Shown here: piece by piece, positions 11,617 to 33,700 of the stretch
Numbering within the stretch: position 1 is the first letter of the stretch
Layout: every line of letters starts with the position of its first letter
Assembly (NCBI RefSeq): GCF_000764305.2
Contig: NW_025939179.1
Span: 27,335-91,334 of the forward strand
Direction of reading: 5' to 3'
Origin: Hyalella azteca
Taxonomy: Eukaryota > Arthropoda > Malacostraca > Amphipoda > Hyalellidae
DNA: 64,000 nt
Notes under the pieces: model-generated
The model's input: only the letters and a program-made list of their open reading frames with translations
Databases searched by the model: none
Told to the model about the DNA's origin: nothing
Made by a program: the position numbers and the translations under genes

Positions 11617-12551
11617 CCGTAAACGCGGTATATTTCAACACATTAAGGATGTAGCAAGAAATTAATGACTATAAATAGATCACCATCACTGTATGCGCAA
11701 CTCAAGTTCTGATTGGTTTACAATACATCACTCTCAAAACACCACACTACGCGCCAGCAATGATAAAGTGTCACAAACTATTGCCATATTTATTTAAAAG
11801 CCTTTAGAATTCAAACCTACAAAATTCCTGAATTCTGACGCTGTGTGTGACTAAATTTGGCATATTGTGAGATTAATTCTGGCAGCGCTACAAACTCTAT
11901 TAATTTGTAATTCCGGCTCCCTGTGTTGGAATTCTGATGCCCTGTGTGAGCTGTATTGGAGTATGACACAGCTTGGAACAAGCTCAATTGAAAAATTTTA
12001 ATTTTTTAATTTAGCTTTTAATTCAGAGCTATTAAGCTTTTAAGTTTTAATTGAGAAAATTTTAATTTTGGACACAGCTCGGAACGAGCTGTATGTGTCT
12101 AATTCCATGCTGTGTTGGAATTAGTTTTTATGTGTCTAAAACCGTCGCTTAACTTATTCATCTATTAATTTATTTACCACTTGAAATCAGCAAAACAAAT
12201 ATACTTGAAGGATTCCTAATATATTCACAGACTTATTTAAAAGTCTCAAACCATAATATTCTTTCTACACAAACAGTTTATCACTATTTTGTAGAGCAAG
12301 ATCAACTATCAACTTTGACATGTTTTTCGATGTTCACACTGGCAGATGTGCACTGTCTCTCTTTAGATCTTAAAATTTTCCCACCAGATGGCCCAGACCT
12401 AGTGTTTTGGCAATAGTATGGTGCGCAATATTATGATGTCACTATTTGAACCATCAACAAATGCGTGGAACTAAGACAAAGCTTAATATAAAGGAAAAAA
12501 GTTGAGAAGTGTTGGAATTTTCCACAATGTTGGAATATACTGCATTTACCC
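11617..12551. mobile_element. non-autonomous inverted-repeat DNA element (MITE-like)
   Basis: Terminal inverted repeats of 24 bp match at 19 positions: CCGTAAACGCGGTATATT at the left, and the complement of ATACTGCATTTACCC at the right. They are flanked on both sides by TA (11615-11616 and 12552-12553), as expected for Tc1/mariner-like target duplication. The 935-bp interior is AT-rich with internal inverted segments (GACACAGCT...GGAACAAGCT and similar) and no transposase frame. It sits upstream of Miro. Superfamily assignment is inference. Confidence 0.5.
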
Positions 12552-12553
12552 TA

Positions 12554-21261
<8,708 letters not shown>

Positions 21262-21269
<8 letters not shown>

Positions 21270-21500
21270 CGTGGTGACCCTAGCGTGACATGGACTCTAG
21301 ATAACGTGGTGACCCTAGCGTGACATGGACTCTAGATAGCGTGGTGACCCTAGCGTGGCATGGACTCTAGATAACGTGGTGACCGTAGCGTGACATGGAC
21401 TCTAGATAACGTGGTGACCCTAGCGTGACATGGACTCTAGATAACGTGGTGACCCTAGCGTGACATGGACTCTAGATAACATGGCTGGTGACCCTAGCGT
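21262..21500 (+). repeat. 35-bp array starting at the Miro stop codon
   Basis: About seven copies of a 35-bp unit containing CTAGATAACGTGGTGACCC. The first copy includes the last two sense codons and the TAA stop of Miro (CCT AGA TAA), and the rest form the proximal 3' UTR. Identity between copies is very high, with single-base variants and one 4-base insertion. Confidence 0.95.
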
Positions 21501-21649
21501 GTCACGGCGACCTGCTGCGTTAAGTGAAGTCATCTGAGCGCTCAACGATTCTTCGCCCCGCACTGCCTCAGGGCTTCCGCACTCCTGGCCAGGGTTTCGG
21601 TTGTATTTTATTGTGTATATTGCAATTACGCCGCAATTTGGTTTACTCA

Positions 21650-21655
21650 AATAAA
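21650..21655 (+). terminator. Miro polyadenylation signal
   Basis: AATAAA, 381 bp after the Miro stop, followed by GTACGGATGAGTAGATTGTG, a GT-rich downstream element. A second candidate (AAATAAAG) lies near 21983. Confidence 0.6.
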
Positions 21656-24600
21656 TGAATTACGTACGGATGAGTAGATTGTGCTGCATGGGTTTTATCT
21701 CGAGTTGATATTCAATCCTCGTGAATAACAATTGGATTCATCCAAATATTATAATCTCTTAATGTAAAGCTACTCAATTTCAGTGGCTTTCAATTTTGTG
21801 ATTGTAATTTAGTTTTTATAGATATTCCTTGATAATTGCTCCAGGGACTTTTTGTAGCTTAGGATATCCATGCCAGCGCATATGCTGCTCTGCTGCTGGA
21901 AGTCCTGTGAGCAATGCACGTGTGGTTGGGGAAATTCCTTCTCTGCAACTGTAGTATCTTTCTTCCACATATATTCGCGTGTAAATAAAGTAACTTTAAT
22001 GCCGGTTTATGAAATGTAATTGCTGAGTGCAATATTGAACGGTAAGGTTTGCCGAGAAATGAACGTATTGGATATAAATTTGATGGAATTTAATTCCAAA
22101 ATGCTTGCTTCAACCGCATGCGGAAGTGCGTTCCTTGCCTTGTTTCGCCCAGTGGCCGGCTCAATAAGTGAGCTCAGTTGTTTGTGTTGCGTCAATTTTA
22201 TCTTGTTGAGTGTAAATAATGAAATCTTGAATAAATTGGTTTTAAACCTGCCAATAAAGAACAAATTTGTTTTGAACATCATTCGATTAGTGTATCAATG
22301 CTTGTACGTGTTGTTCTCAAATATAATAAATTATTTTACCAAATCGTATTGCTGAACGAAATAAATTTGGAATCGTGTTCAGCGCGTTGATCACATTATC
22401 TCGTCCTACTGATATTGATGACTTGTTTATCTCTGCTGCGTGCCTCGCAGATCAAAGCAGCGTGTACACTAAGAATTCTCTTCTCTACTTCAAGTATCAT
22501 TTTAATTGCGAAATGTTCTTCTATTTACTTTTACTATGTTCGTATCTCTTATTTTATAGTTTCTCATGAATTAATGTTTGGCTGCCACATGGCCTGTTGT
22601 GGCGATGCGCCACGAGGGGAGATGTGTAGCTATACTACTTGGAGCAGCTGGTCGTCATGTGGTATATTGTTATTACTTACTTCCTTTTCTGATTTCTAAT
22701 TCAACATTTAGTCTTGGTAACCGTTGGGTGCTAACGAGTCATTTCCAAACTACGTCTTAGGTTCGACCTCGTAGTCAGAGACTTGTATTAATGACCCTTG
22801 AGGTCTTTGTTGTTCTCACTAAAATAGAGGTTGTGTGAATAATAACGATGGTGATTTACAGAGTTTCTAGAAAATTTAGTGCCAAACCATGGAGATTGAG
22901 CTAAGTTACGTTCGACCTTGAACCTCTTTTAGACTACATTCCTGATTCGCGCCCCACGTGAGTATCTCATTTGCCTAACAGATATACGCTTCCCAATGAT
23001 TGGTAGAACCAAGGAGCACGTGAGTGGCCTGTTTGGTTCACTGGTCCAAGTAGTGAAGTGGTTCACAAACTGGTTCACTTTGCCACACAGTTTAACATGC
23101 CAAGTTAGACCTGTTATTTCTTTTACTAAGGTTGTCAGCGTTGGCATGCATGAACTTTTGCAGTCACTAATACATAAATAACCCTTAGTTTGACAACAAC
23201 AATCGTATGTATATATACAAGGTCAGTGTGCCCATACATTTGTGTTGTGCTAGTCGGTATAAGCTAGCGTTGAGAACTGTAAGTAGTCTGCTGCTGTTCT
23301 GTTGAGACTAGCGCGATGTGCAGCTACTCCCCTATTGCTGCTGTTGGGACTAGCACGATGTGCAGCTAATGTTCTGTTGCGGCTGTTTGCATTAAGTCCG
23401 ATTGGTAGCAGCTCACTTTCGTTGCGAGGAACTCCCCCCTGTTTTTTTGATCTCCAGGTATTATGTACAATAAATACTTGAACTCTTCTGGTGTTTACCT
23501 CCTTCATGTAACTAAGAAAACCGTCCGGAGAGGATTTTTTAACCATTTATCTGCGGATACATCGTCCGTCGGCAATGCAATTGGTACCCAAAGGCTGGAT
23601 TATTAGTTGGATTACCGTCGGTAGGAACGGTGGCTAACATTCTCGAGCGAAGGGCCTATAGAATTCACGACAACCTCACACTGTAGATGGCGGGCGGCAT
23701 CGTACACATGATCTCCGAATTTTTGTTTCAAATATTTTGTTTTGAATCACAGGGATGAAGAAACAGGCAGTTTATGACTGGTTGCGGCATTTGTCATATT
23801 AACTGTGCAATGCTTAATTTCAAAATAGGGTGGTTTATTTTTGGCACTTATTTAGCTTTGATCCCCACATTTGTGAGGTTACTGAGAGCTTCGTACTTCC
23901 ATTCTTAATCGTTGAGAATGTGATTTAAAAAATTTCATGAAACAAGTATGAATCGAAATTTCGTGATCCTATCATCACTGGTCCCGTTACTAGAAACGTA
24001 CAAAACCATGTTTAAATTTGATAACTTTTAAAAAATAAATCGTAATTCGACGCTCGTCAATCGCTGTGCTGACACCTGTCTATAGCAAAGAAGGAATTCA
24101 TCTATTGACACGTTTAGCAAGAAAATTCCGTTAAATTTTAGGCTTTCTTTTTGGTTAATGTGAAATTGATTCTAAATTATGTAAGGTGACTCATCTGAAC
24201 TGATTTATATCCTGTTTTCTAAAGACTATTATACAATTAATTTAATTAATGTACATTTATTCAATTATGACATTTATAATTATTTATTCAGTTTCCTCTT
24301 TAACCGACCTAGCCTACCTACCAGAGAAAGAAATAAATATTTGCTCTAAAAGAATCTCTCTTAATGCATGAGGTTCCTGCCGCCAGCAAGGAGCTTTTCA
24401 TTAGGTTGTTTTCTATTATTCCTTCATTACAATACAGTTTTAAATTGACAGTTACTTGGAGGCAAGCTCCGGCAAGGCCCTGAGAAGGTGCGCATACCTG
24501 AGCGCTTTTTTGTGCTGTGCGTTGAGCCTCGACCGCCGCTCGCAGTCCAGTCCAGTGCGGCGACAACCTGTGTTGTGAGAGGTCGTAGGAAGTGGCGCAG

Positions 24601-24741
24601 AGGTTACCCATGAGATTTTTCAGCAATTTTCCGCTACTTAACTGAAAAATAGTCTAGTCTACTGTTTCTCCTGCTTGGTTACATAGGCGAAAAGTGTTGT
24701 GACGGTGTGATATTGATCGAAGAAGAGCTCCAACCACTGAA
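21656..24741. other. gene-free spacer between Miro and the claudin-like gene
   Basis: AT-rich, without exons I can support. It contains one copy of a dispersed repeat (23697-23868). No minisatellite of note. Confidence 0.6.
23697..23868. repeat. dispersed repeat, copy 1
   Basis: About 170 bp, strongly similar to 25840-26025 in the same orientation, including the identical core GCAGTTTATGACTGGTTGCG and the following CATTTGTCATATTAACTGTG. Small indels separate the copies. No terminal repeats or coding capacity are seen, so its type is unknown. Confidence 0.75.
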
Positions 24742-27700
24742 ATGCCGTGTTCCGCCATTACTCTGTCATTAGCCACGATATGCGCTGTGGTGTCAGTTGC
24801 CCTTCTGGCCATCGCCTTCGGCACCGACAACTGGCAATACATAAAAGTCAACAGAGTTGAAATCGAGGTAAAATAATCCATTTTAATCTTATATCATTCG
24901 TCTATAATGTTTAACTCTGCATCTCTTATTTGATTCTTTCTGTTCTCTTTTTATGCGTTTTCTTTACACCTGCCATACGTATTTATGTACGTATAGCCCG
25001 ACTGCCCGAGGCCTTTGCAGTCTGCAGCATTCACCATCGTCTTTTTTCCGCTCCGCCCCAGTCTGGGTTAGAAATAATGCATTGAAGAAAAAACTAGTCA
25101 AGTAAAGCGCAATAAAGTACTTAAACTTCTAAACATTTTGTGCATTTCCTAGAATGTATACCTCCTACACTGCATTCGGTGACAGTCGGTAGAAGCAGTC
25201 CTTAGTTCGTATTACCTTTAGGCTTTATACGTGATCACCGTACTTTTTTCTGTTCATATTTTCTTAGTCCGACGCGTTAATGATGATCAAAATAATGGTC
25301 GTCTGGGCAGTAGAAAGTCGTCAGTTTCAACACAGCGTCTGGACAGAAAAGGCTAGAGAATTGAAAGAATCGTGACATAACTGACATTGTCTTGAGGATC
25401 GCTTCCTGGCGCGCGTTGCAGTCTCGGCTATTCCTGCAAACAATCAGTGTTCTCGTACAATCTCAAATATGTAAAAGTCAAGTCTGTCCCAGGAGCTTCG
25501 ATCATGTTGTAGTTAATGCATGGTGACCCATTCATTTACAGCGGGCTTTGAAATTTCTATTAGCAAATCAAGAATAAGACTGTGAACATTTTCATATTTT
25601 TTTCAAAGCTGACAACTTCGTCAGCTTTGAAATGTTGAGAATGGACGCCTCTTACGCACGGAGGATTCTGGAAGCTTAGTAACTATGACATCTCCAAATT
25701 CCGCTTTCCTTTTTTTATTCGCGTAATCTCCTTCTGAACATAAAAATTTACCTTTCTTGACGAAAATATGATGAATTCTCAGGAAATCATCGCTTTTAAA
25801 TTCTTAGTTGGGACCTTGGACAGTCGAAGTGGCGACAGTCGAAAACATCACACATATGATCTTAGAGTTTTTGTTCAAAATATTTTGTTTGTATCACAAG
25901 GGATGAAGAAACTTAGGCAGTTTATGACTGGTTGCGGCATTTGTCATATTAACTGTGCAATATAGGTACTTAATTTCAAAATAGGGGGCTTTATTTTTGG
26001 TACTTCTTTTAGTTATTTAGCTTTCGAGGTAAGGAGCTTCCCGGGTGAATCGTTGGCGCAGATGGTGAAATTAATTTAATGTGAGGATGTCTTCTGCCGT
26101 ACTTATATTAACCTCCAGTGAATCATTATAGCTAACCTAACCTTAACCCTCTACCGCCTGACATGAGTACCGTAATCGGAGCAATATTGTCACAAGCCTA
26201 TAGTTCCCAAAAAGGATTCGTTATAGTGAGCGCAAATGACTTGCACTGATGGTTGCCGCCGCGTACGACAACTTTAAAATGTTCTCTGTTGCATGCAAAC
26301 GTCCTCATGAGATTGCTACACTCAATAGTTTACGTATAATTTAAGTTGAAAGTTACTTTAAAATGTTCTCTGATGCGTACAAACGTCCTCAGGTTGCTAC
26401 ACTCAATAGTTTACGTATAATTTAAGTTGAAAGTTATGCTCCCGGAGAGTGAGATACGGCAGTAGAGGGTATCAGCGCCGTTTCTTGCCTCGGTAACCTG
26501 GTGTACATCCATCAATTATCTTCTTTTCTATCACCAACACCTCACACGTCGCAGCCTCACCTGGCATTGCGTATACCTATACGCGTAAGTTGTGCCCATC
26601 ACCAGCGGTGGCCATTATGGTGCGCAGTCTCCCATTTATGTTTACGGTCATTTCGGCTCGAGTATCCTACTTCAAGTTGACTCTTATTTTGTGTTTCTTC
26701 CAGTATAAAATTCTTATCTCTTGATAATGTTTCATCAAAATAATTTTAATATAGAAAACATTGATGAAAACTTAGGAAAAATTGTCAATATAGTTCGGCT
26801 GTTATTATTTTTGAGATGGGAATGATGCCATCTGTTTGGCTTCCCCTTGTGAATGTTGAACGTCATGCTATAAAACTAATAGGAACAATCGGCACGCATA
26901 ATTTAATAAGTTGACAAAAGTTTATGCAAGTGAAATAATGGTACAATGTGATTTATCTTAGTTCATTTGCGTATTGAGTACGAAAGTAAAATTTAGAAAT
27001 TGCATGCCTTGGGTACGCGTTGTAAACATCCTCGAAGCGTGAATTCCAAATATGATAACAGAAAGATGCTGCAACTTGCCAAAACCTCTATGGGTTGGTA
27101 TAGTATGACAGAAAAAATCTTTCAATGTTACCGTGGGCGGAAGTTTGATTATTTTCCATGTTCAAAGCTCGTGGACAGCAATCATTATTGTTCGTACAGA
27201 GGTATAAATGAGGCCGCGAGCTCTCAATCTTCAAGATGATCTATCCCATAAATGTTGGGTCTACGTCAGGTGGTTTTGCCAGGATGTTGGCATCCGTGTA
27301 TACAAGATACTTCATGTGGAATGTTTTGAACGGAGCGGAGCAATGCATGTGGAGCTCCCATGTTGCTCGGAATAATGTGATGCTGCGTCGTCTTCCGCAC
27401 GGTATAGGCCGGGATGATCATTCAAGACGGTGGAGGTATGATGAGCTCATCATACCTCCACCGTCTTGAATCATCATCATTACGGGGTCTTAGATCATCC
27501 CTCTTGCTGTGGCTTAGATCATCCCTCTTGCTGTGGCTTAGATCATACCTCTTGCTGTGGCTTAGATCATCCCTCTTGCTGTGGCTTAGATCATCCCTCT
27601 TGCTGTGGCTTTGATCATTCCTCTTGCTGTGGCTTAAATAGTCATCAGTGCAGCGGCTTAGTTGATGTGTTGATTTCATCACTAAGTATGCAAGCAAGGC

Positions 27701-30700
27701 ATCTCCTGTCCGTTTTTGTGTGATGGCGTCATCGGTATTCTGTTAGAGCGCGTCACCTCTTAACCGTGCATGAGTCGTGCACGCGTGACGTGATTGCTTC
27801 ATTATATCAACTCAAACTTACAAAGAGTTCAACTTTGTTTGTATAATTACTTATTTGGATATCCGTAATCCATTCATTTTATTGTAACTTTATTTCTGAC
27901 GCTCGTACGTTCAGAAATTATCAGTGCCCAGCATTGTCCTTTGAGCTTGGAAGAAGAGCTCGTGTTATCGTAGTTCCATTTACTGTTTGTTTCCATGAAG
28001 GTTTTCGGACAAACATGCCCCTTATAGTTAATATAGATGTTTTCTATTAAAAATGACACATTTTTTAGGAAAACTACGAAAGATGGTTAAACTCTCGAAA
28101 TACATCTTTAATGCGGAGCGCCATCACAGTCACCATTTTTGGAAATTATGAGCAAGTTTAATACTGATTATAATCTTTTCATAGTTTTGTAATTCCCAGA
28201 ATAATTTGTTGAGTAAATCCGCATACACTGAATAGAAGATGGTATTTATGTATGCTCGCCGTGCCAACGTTTCCGCGAAGTCAAGGCGCTGGCATGGGAC
28301 GCCAGAGTTCAATATGCTAGTAAAATCTGAGAACTTGAGAAGAGATCCGCAGCTAAAGTTTGGGGAAAATGATGTCACTATCCAGCATGCATTTGTTTCC
28401 ATGTGAATTAAAAGGTCCCGACATAAATAATTGTTGAAGCAATCGGCATTTCCTGCCATGCTGGACGTTGCGCTGCTGATGTAGATGGCAAGTTGTCGTA
28501 AAGCATTTCCTCTTTTATGATCGTCGTTCATGACAACATGATTATGAGTTGATCTTCAATACAACTCGAGATTAAATATTGAAACAACTCAAGTCAGGTC
28601 GTAAATTGAAGTTTCATCATGATTCAGCACCTCTTAAAAACTGCGTCAGCAGTTCCGTGCTTATATTAAATGAACATGTAACCATACATTTCTTTGAATG
28701 TTTTTATAATCGAGTTATAAATGGTAATGGAAGACGTTATAAGAGTGCAACTTTATAGGTTAGGACTTGACGCACTCGAGCTGACGCTCGCAGCGGCTGC
28801 GTTCGGCGGTGCGCGGCCCCGACAATGCCTGCGCCGCTGCGCCTAACGTTCCTCTGCGCGCGCCAATACTTCCCGCGGCGGCCTGTACACGAGCCACCAG
28901 CGTGTACACGCCGCGCCACCAGCGTGTACACGCTGCGCCACCAGCGTGTACACGCCGCGCCACCAGCGTGTACACGCTGCGCCACCAGCGTGTACACGCT
29001 GCGCCACCAGCGTGTACACGCTGCGCCACCAGCGTGTACACGCTGCGCCACCAGCGTGTACACGCTGCGCCTCCAGCGTGTACACGCAACTCACCACCGT
29101 CGTGTACACGCAACTCACCACCGTCTTGTACACGCCACTCGCCACTAGAGTGCGCACGCCACTCGCCACACAATAAGATGTGTGCAACAGACGGAGCGAG
29201 TGGCTGCAAGGGTCGCTGGCAATCTCACCTCCCACGTGACTGCCTCACTTGGACGCCTTCGCTCGTTTTTTTGAACGTATGAAATTGTTAAGACCTTCTC
29301 CTGATTTGCGTGAGAACTTGAGAGTAAACCGATCGCTTAGGGGATATTTCCAGAGTTTTTAACCAAAATAATAGCTAAGTGAAACGTTGTGACAACCTCC
29401 TTGGCACTGGCACGTGTCTCGCCGCAACTAACTAGCGGCAGTTGCGCAAGCATTCCAGCGGCTGTCGCTCCTCCAAATGCCTTGACGTGCGGGCAAGGCC
29501 GCGCTGCTGTTCTCATATGCTTGCTCCGTCTCAATGTTATCTGGTACGCTTGTGCAACCACCAACTCTGCTCCTCACCTGCTCAAGTCTAGAGCGCAGAG
29601 AATGATCTCCGTAGAGAATGTACAAATTACAGGTACAAATTGTTCAGATTGTACAGATTTGAGGAACGTTTAGCTCAGAAGCGGTTCTTGTAATAGGAAA
29701 GGAGTTAGTTGGTCCCGCACGCGCCCGGATGTCAGAAAATTTAGGAAATTCTCGTGCGTCCTGAGAATGACTTGCATGTTTCAAACGTGTTACTTCCTTG
29801 TTGAGATGCTGAAACCGAGGAGAATGAATCTCGTGGTGGTATTATTAAAATAAATTTCATCAGTGTGTTGATTAATATAAATAGGTATGTTAATAAATCA
29901 AATATGCTCATGATAACGTTTTCTTAGAAGATTCGTTGGTTTAAGAAAATAAATGCTCATTAAAAAATTACTAAGAGGAGTTAAAAAGTTCAAGATACAA
30001 CGTACCAAAAATATGGCTGTGCTGTGTTCATTTCTAATGTATATGCGTAATTATTGATTTTTTTATTAACGACTTGCATGAAGAATTGCATCGAAAGTAT
30101 GACATACCCGAGTCTGTATAAACTGATTATTAGCGCTTTGCCTAAATAGTCTTTTTCCTCACTACGCTCACATTTTGTAACAGTGAGTCCTTTTTAATTT
30201 TATGCCGGTGTCAGGCCTCCAAACTAATCGCGGTTTTGTTTGTTTGTTTTTTTCAGAAGCAACTCGTGGGCTCTAGTATTACGCCCGACAATTTCTTGAA
30301 TGTCGGCCTCTACTACACTCGCACTAAGGGCCTCTTCCGAGTGTGCTACCCCGAGGAATTACCCAATGGAGGTGAGATAATACAAATAAAAACTCATACT
30401 ATGCTGTAGAACGGTGATTACATTAGACCCTATCGCAAAAATTATCAACATTTATGTATAAATTAACACACTCGCCCCCACCACTTCGTCCCAAAAATGT
30501 TACCCAGTGGGTTATATTGCCGACAGCTGGGAACCACTGCTGTACAATATTGTCAAGGCCTTCGTGGTGCACGCAATGCTGCTTCGCGAGCAACCTTGTC
30601 TTGCCCCGCGTGATGACTATAACTATCGAGGCGCTTGGAAATCAAAGACCAAATGAATGGAGCTCGAACAAATGTATTGTGCTTTGTCGTGAGACCACTG

Positions 30701-33700
30701 AGAAGATTATGCCGAGCCCCGCTATAAGCCTTACATCAAGTTAAATAAGCGACCGGATGGCCGTAATTTACTACAAATCCACTGCAAAGGTTGCATGTCA
30801 GCTCATTGTCGGATGGGATGTTTTTTTTGTCGTGCGAGTTATGTTTTGGATGTCTTAGTCTGTTAGTTGCATGCTGTGGTCATTGCTGAAACCGCGTTAG
30901 GAATAAAGCTTTTCAACAATCGTGGTTTGCGTGGGCATTTCCGTTGGTTCAGTTGATGTCTGTGACGATAGGTCGTTAACTACAGATTGACATCCCTTGA
31001 GTTTTCTCTTCTAGAATTGATGATGCTCGATACCCAATATCAACTCTCAGACTGTAATGCAGGCCTTCAGCGCTCACCGTAAGAGAGGTCAAGACATGCT
31101 GAGACATATTTTCGTTTCTGGCACATAATTTATATCTGCTCTTTAATCAAAAATTGCAGGAATTTGTGCTTCGGTACTGTAGCTGCTTTTTATGCTTTAC
31201 CATTCTTGCAAATCACACAGTTGGAATGCAAAAGTGTTGGAACAATCATGCATTTGTGACCATTTCATTATATCGTTACCTACTACGAATTCATTGCCTG
31301 TTGTCCGTGCTAGCGCGAGTAGTGGCTGCCTGTGGTCTGCGAAGTAGTTCCGCTAGGCAGGCAAGCCCTACTAACTCTGCAGGAGTTAATAGTGAGGACA
31401 GCGGCAACTGACGATCAAAGACAAGAGGCATTCCTGAGCTGCGTATCCGCCTCGATGGTTCGCGTCGTGACCGCAGCGCGAACTGCCGCCGCTCGAGTCC
31501 ATGGCAAGCAAGACTTGGCCTAGTTTCTGCACTCGGCGCTACCGTGCGATACTTGCTCATCACAATAGCACTATTGTGTGGTGAGCTGTGACTCCTCCAT
31601 GTGGTGCTACCGTGCGATACTTGCTCATCACAATAGCACTATTGTGTGGTGAGCTGTGACTCCTTGCATGTGGCGCTACCGTGCGATGCTTGCTCATCAC
31701 AATAGCACTATTGTGTGGTGAGCTGACTCCTCCATGTGGTGCTACCGTGCGATACTTGCTCATCACAATAGCATAAGATAACATGTTCTGACTGAACATA
31801 ATTTTGAGACCTTGAGACCACGAAGACTAAGCGTGAAGTCTTATCACTGATTTGGGATGGAAAGATAATTGAAGAAGGTAATTTCTTAGAACACGGAAAG
31901 TAATTAGATGTTTCTACATTATTCTCATTGTGTCATTGCTCTTTAAATTAACGGATGGTTTCAATAATGCCGACTAAATCCCGTTCGAAACATTCGGCAC
32001 TTTTTATTCGACGTTCGCCACTTGTTTCTCAATGCTGGGTCCCACCAAAAACCTAAAGAACTTGGTTTTCAAGAACTGCAAGTGACCTGCAACACAGGCA
32101 GTCGGCTCAGCAGCAGAACCGTCATCGACGATCACGTCCACACGTGGCTTCTCTTGCAGCAATTCTGTAATATGTTATTATAATATTAGTTATGTCAGCT
32201 TTAAATTCGGCCATGTTTTCCTGTAGCCGATTCTTGACCACCTCGCCTCCTTGCCAATCAGATCAGAATTTTAACAACTGGTTTCGGGTCTTAAACCCGA
32301 TCTCTAAAAAAATCGGGCCTCAAGCAAAACTCACCTACATTTTTTCACGCTATCATCCAGGTTAGTACGCCGATATTATCACGTTGATCATTTTATACCA
32401 AATTATACATGCCATTCTTAGCGTTATTTTACACCACCATGTTTTCGATTTCCGAGTTCACGTTACCTTCCCTTCGACGAGAACCTTCTATGAATTTCAG
32501 GTTTTTTTCTGATTTAGAAGACTAGCACTAAAGGAAGTAAATGCGGCTTATTGTAAATTACCCTCGATGAACAGAATTACTTTGGGTTTTCGCACTAATT
32601 TTCAATACCTGCTTTGCGGAAGATTAGAGGTCATGTATACGTTGTAATGATTGAGTGACGTCACATTATAATCTCTCCAAGCAGCCAATCTTGCCTCTAG
32701 TAGTAGGCACTCCATTATCGCCAATTTTCCCTTTTTGCATCTTCAATATTTTCAGATTTTTCGTGCCCTTTTACTTTCCAATATTATTTTTTTTATAAAA
32801 ATGCCCATTCACTCGTAAAACATTCCACTGCGGGAGACTCCGACGCTGTCGTGCGCTACCCAGACACAGTTGGTCGGCCGATTATACGATATGCCAGCTG
32901 AGCTCGGCAGTCTTAAAAACCTTGTTTTTCGAATGTAGACACATTACTTCCTATCATGCTTAGTTCTTTTCGTTTCAAACTGTAAATTCACAGACAATAA
33001 TTATGCTCAACCTATTTAAAACCTTACTGCGATTTGGCGAGACTAGCATTTTAAATAAAGCCTTTCCTTTACCAGAATAGTGAAGAGATCTTAATAAAAG
33101 TCTTGTGACATTATTCGTGTAATTGCATGACTTTACTATACTTATTACCGCACTATTTCTGTGTGAACATAATACCTCGTTTCATTGATAATATGATATA
33201 ATACAATGCATTGTCTGCTGTTGTGAGGGCTCCACGTCCCATTGTTACTACCGCATGTGCCTTCCGCTGAGCGTCGCATGTCCGTTGCACGCTAACAAAG
33301 CATACACATGCAAGGCACGTTTGAAATTTATTTCCATGCACCGAATGTAGCGTTCTTATGTGTCGTTATCACCGACAAGCGAGCAGCATACATTTTGTAC
33401 TTTAACATTTAATTGAATGAGTTTTGATTGTGCTTGACTGAAAGATGCTACGTGGTCATCTATTTCATCACGCATTCTTAGAATGAGAACTACTCTGCTT
33501 TGAGTCATGCCGCAGTTCCTGTCATGCCACTATCTGCCAGTTCCTGTCATGCCACTATCTGCCAGTTCCTGTCATGCCACTATCTGCCAGTTCCTGTCAT
33601 GCCACTATCTGCCAGTTCCTGTCATGCCACTATCTGCCAGTTCCTGTCATGCCACTATCTGCCAGTTCCTGTCATGCCACTNCCTCACCCATGCTATGTA

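Larger units (their letters stand above)
24868..30256 (+). other. claudin-like gene, first intron (5.4 kb)
   Basis: Donor GAG|GTAAAA, acceptor TTTTTTTCAG. It holds the second dispersed-repeat copy, an 83-bp duplication, a palindrome, and 24-bp and 22-bp arrays (listed separately). It also holds one 133-codon antisense open frame (28130-28531) in AT-rich sequence that resembles nothing I know and is probably chance. Confidence 0.7.

Noticed and set aside
28130..28531. 133-codon minus-strand frame in the first claudin-like intron
   Set aside because: AT-rich, no recognisable domain, no splice or promoter signal. This length is plausible by chance in 64 kb.
28760..29282. Overlapping Cys/His/Arg-rich frames of 107-157 codons on both strands
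   Set aside because: All arise from the 22-bp GTGTACACGC array. Repeats whose period is not a multiple of three create them in several frames at once.
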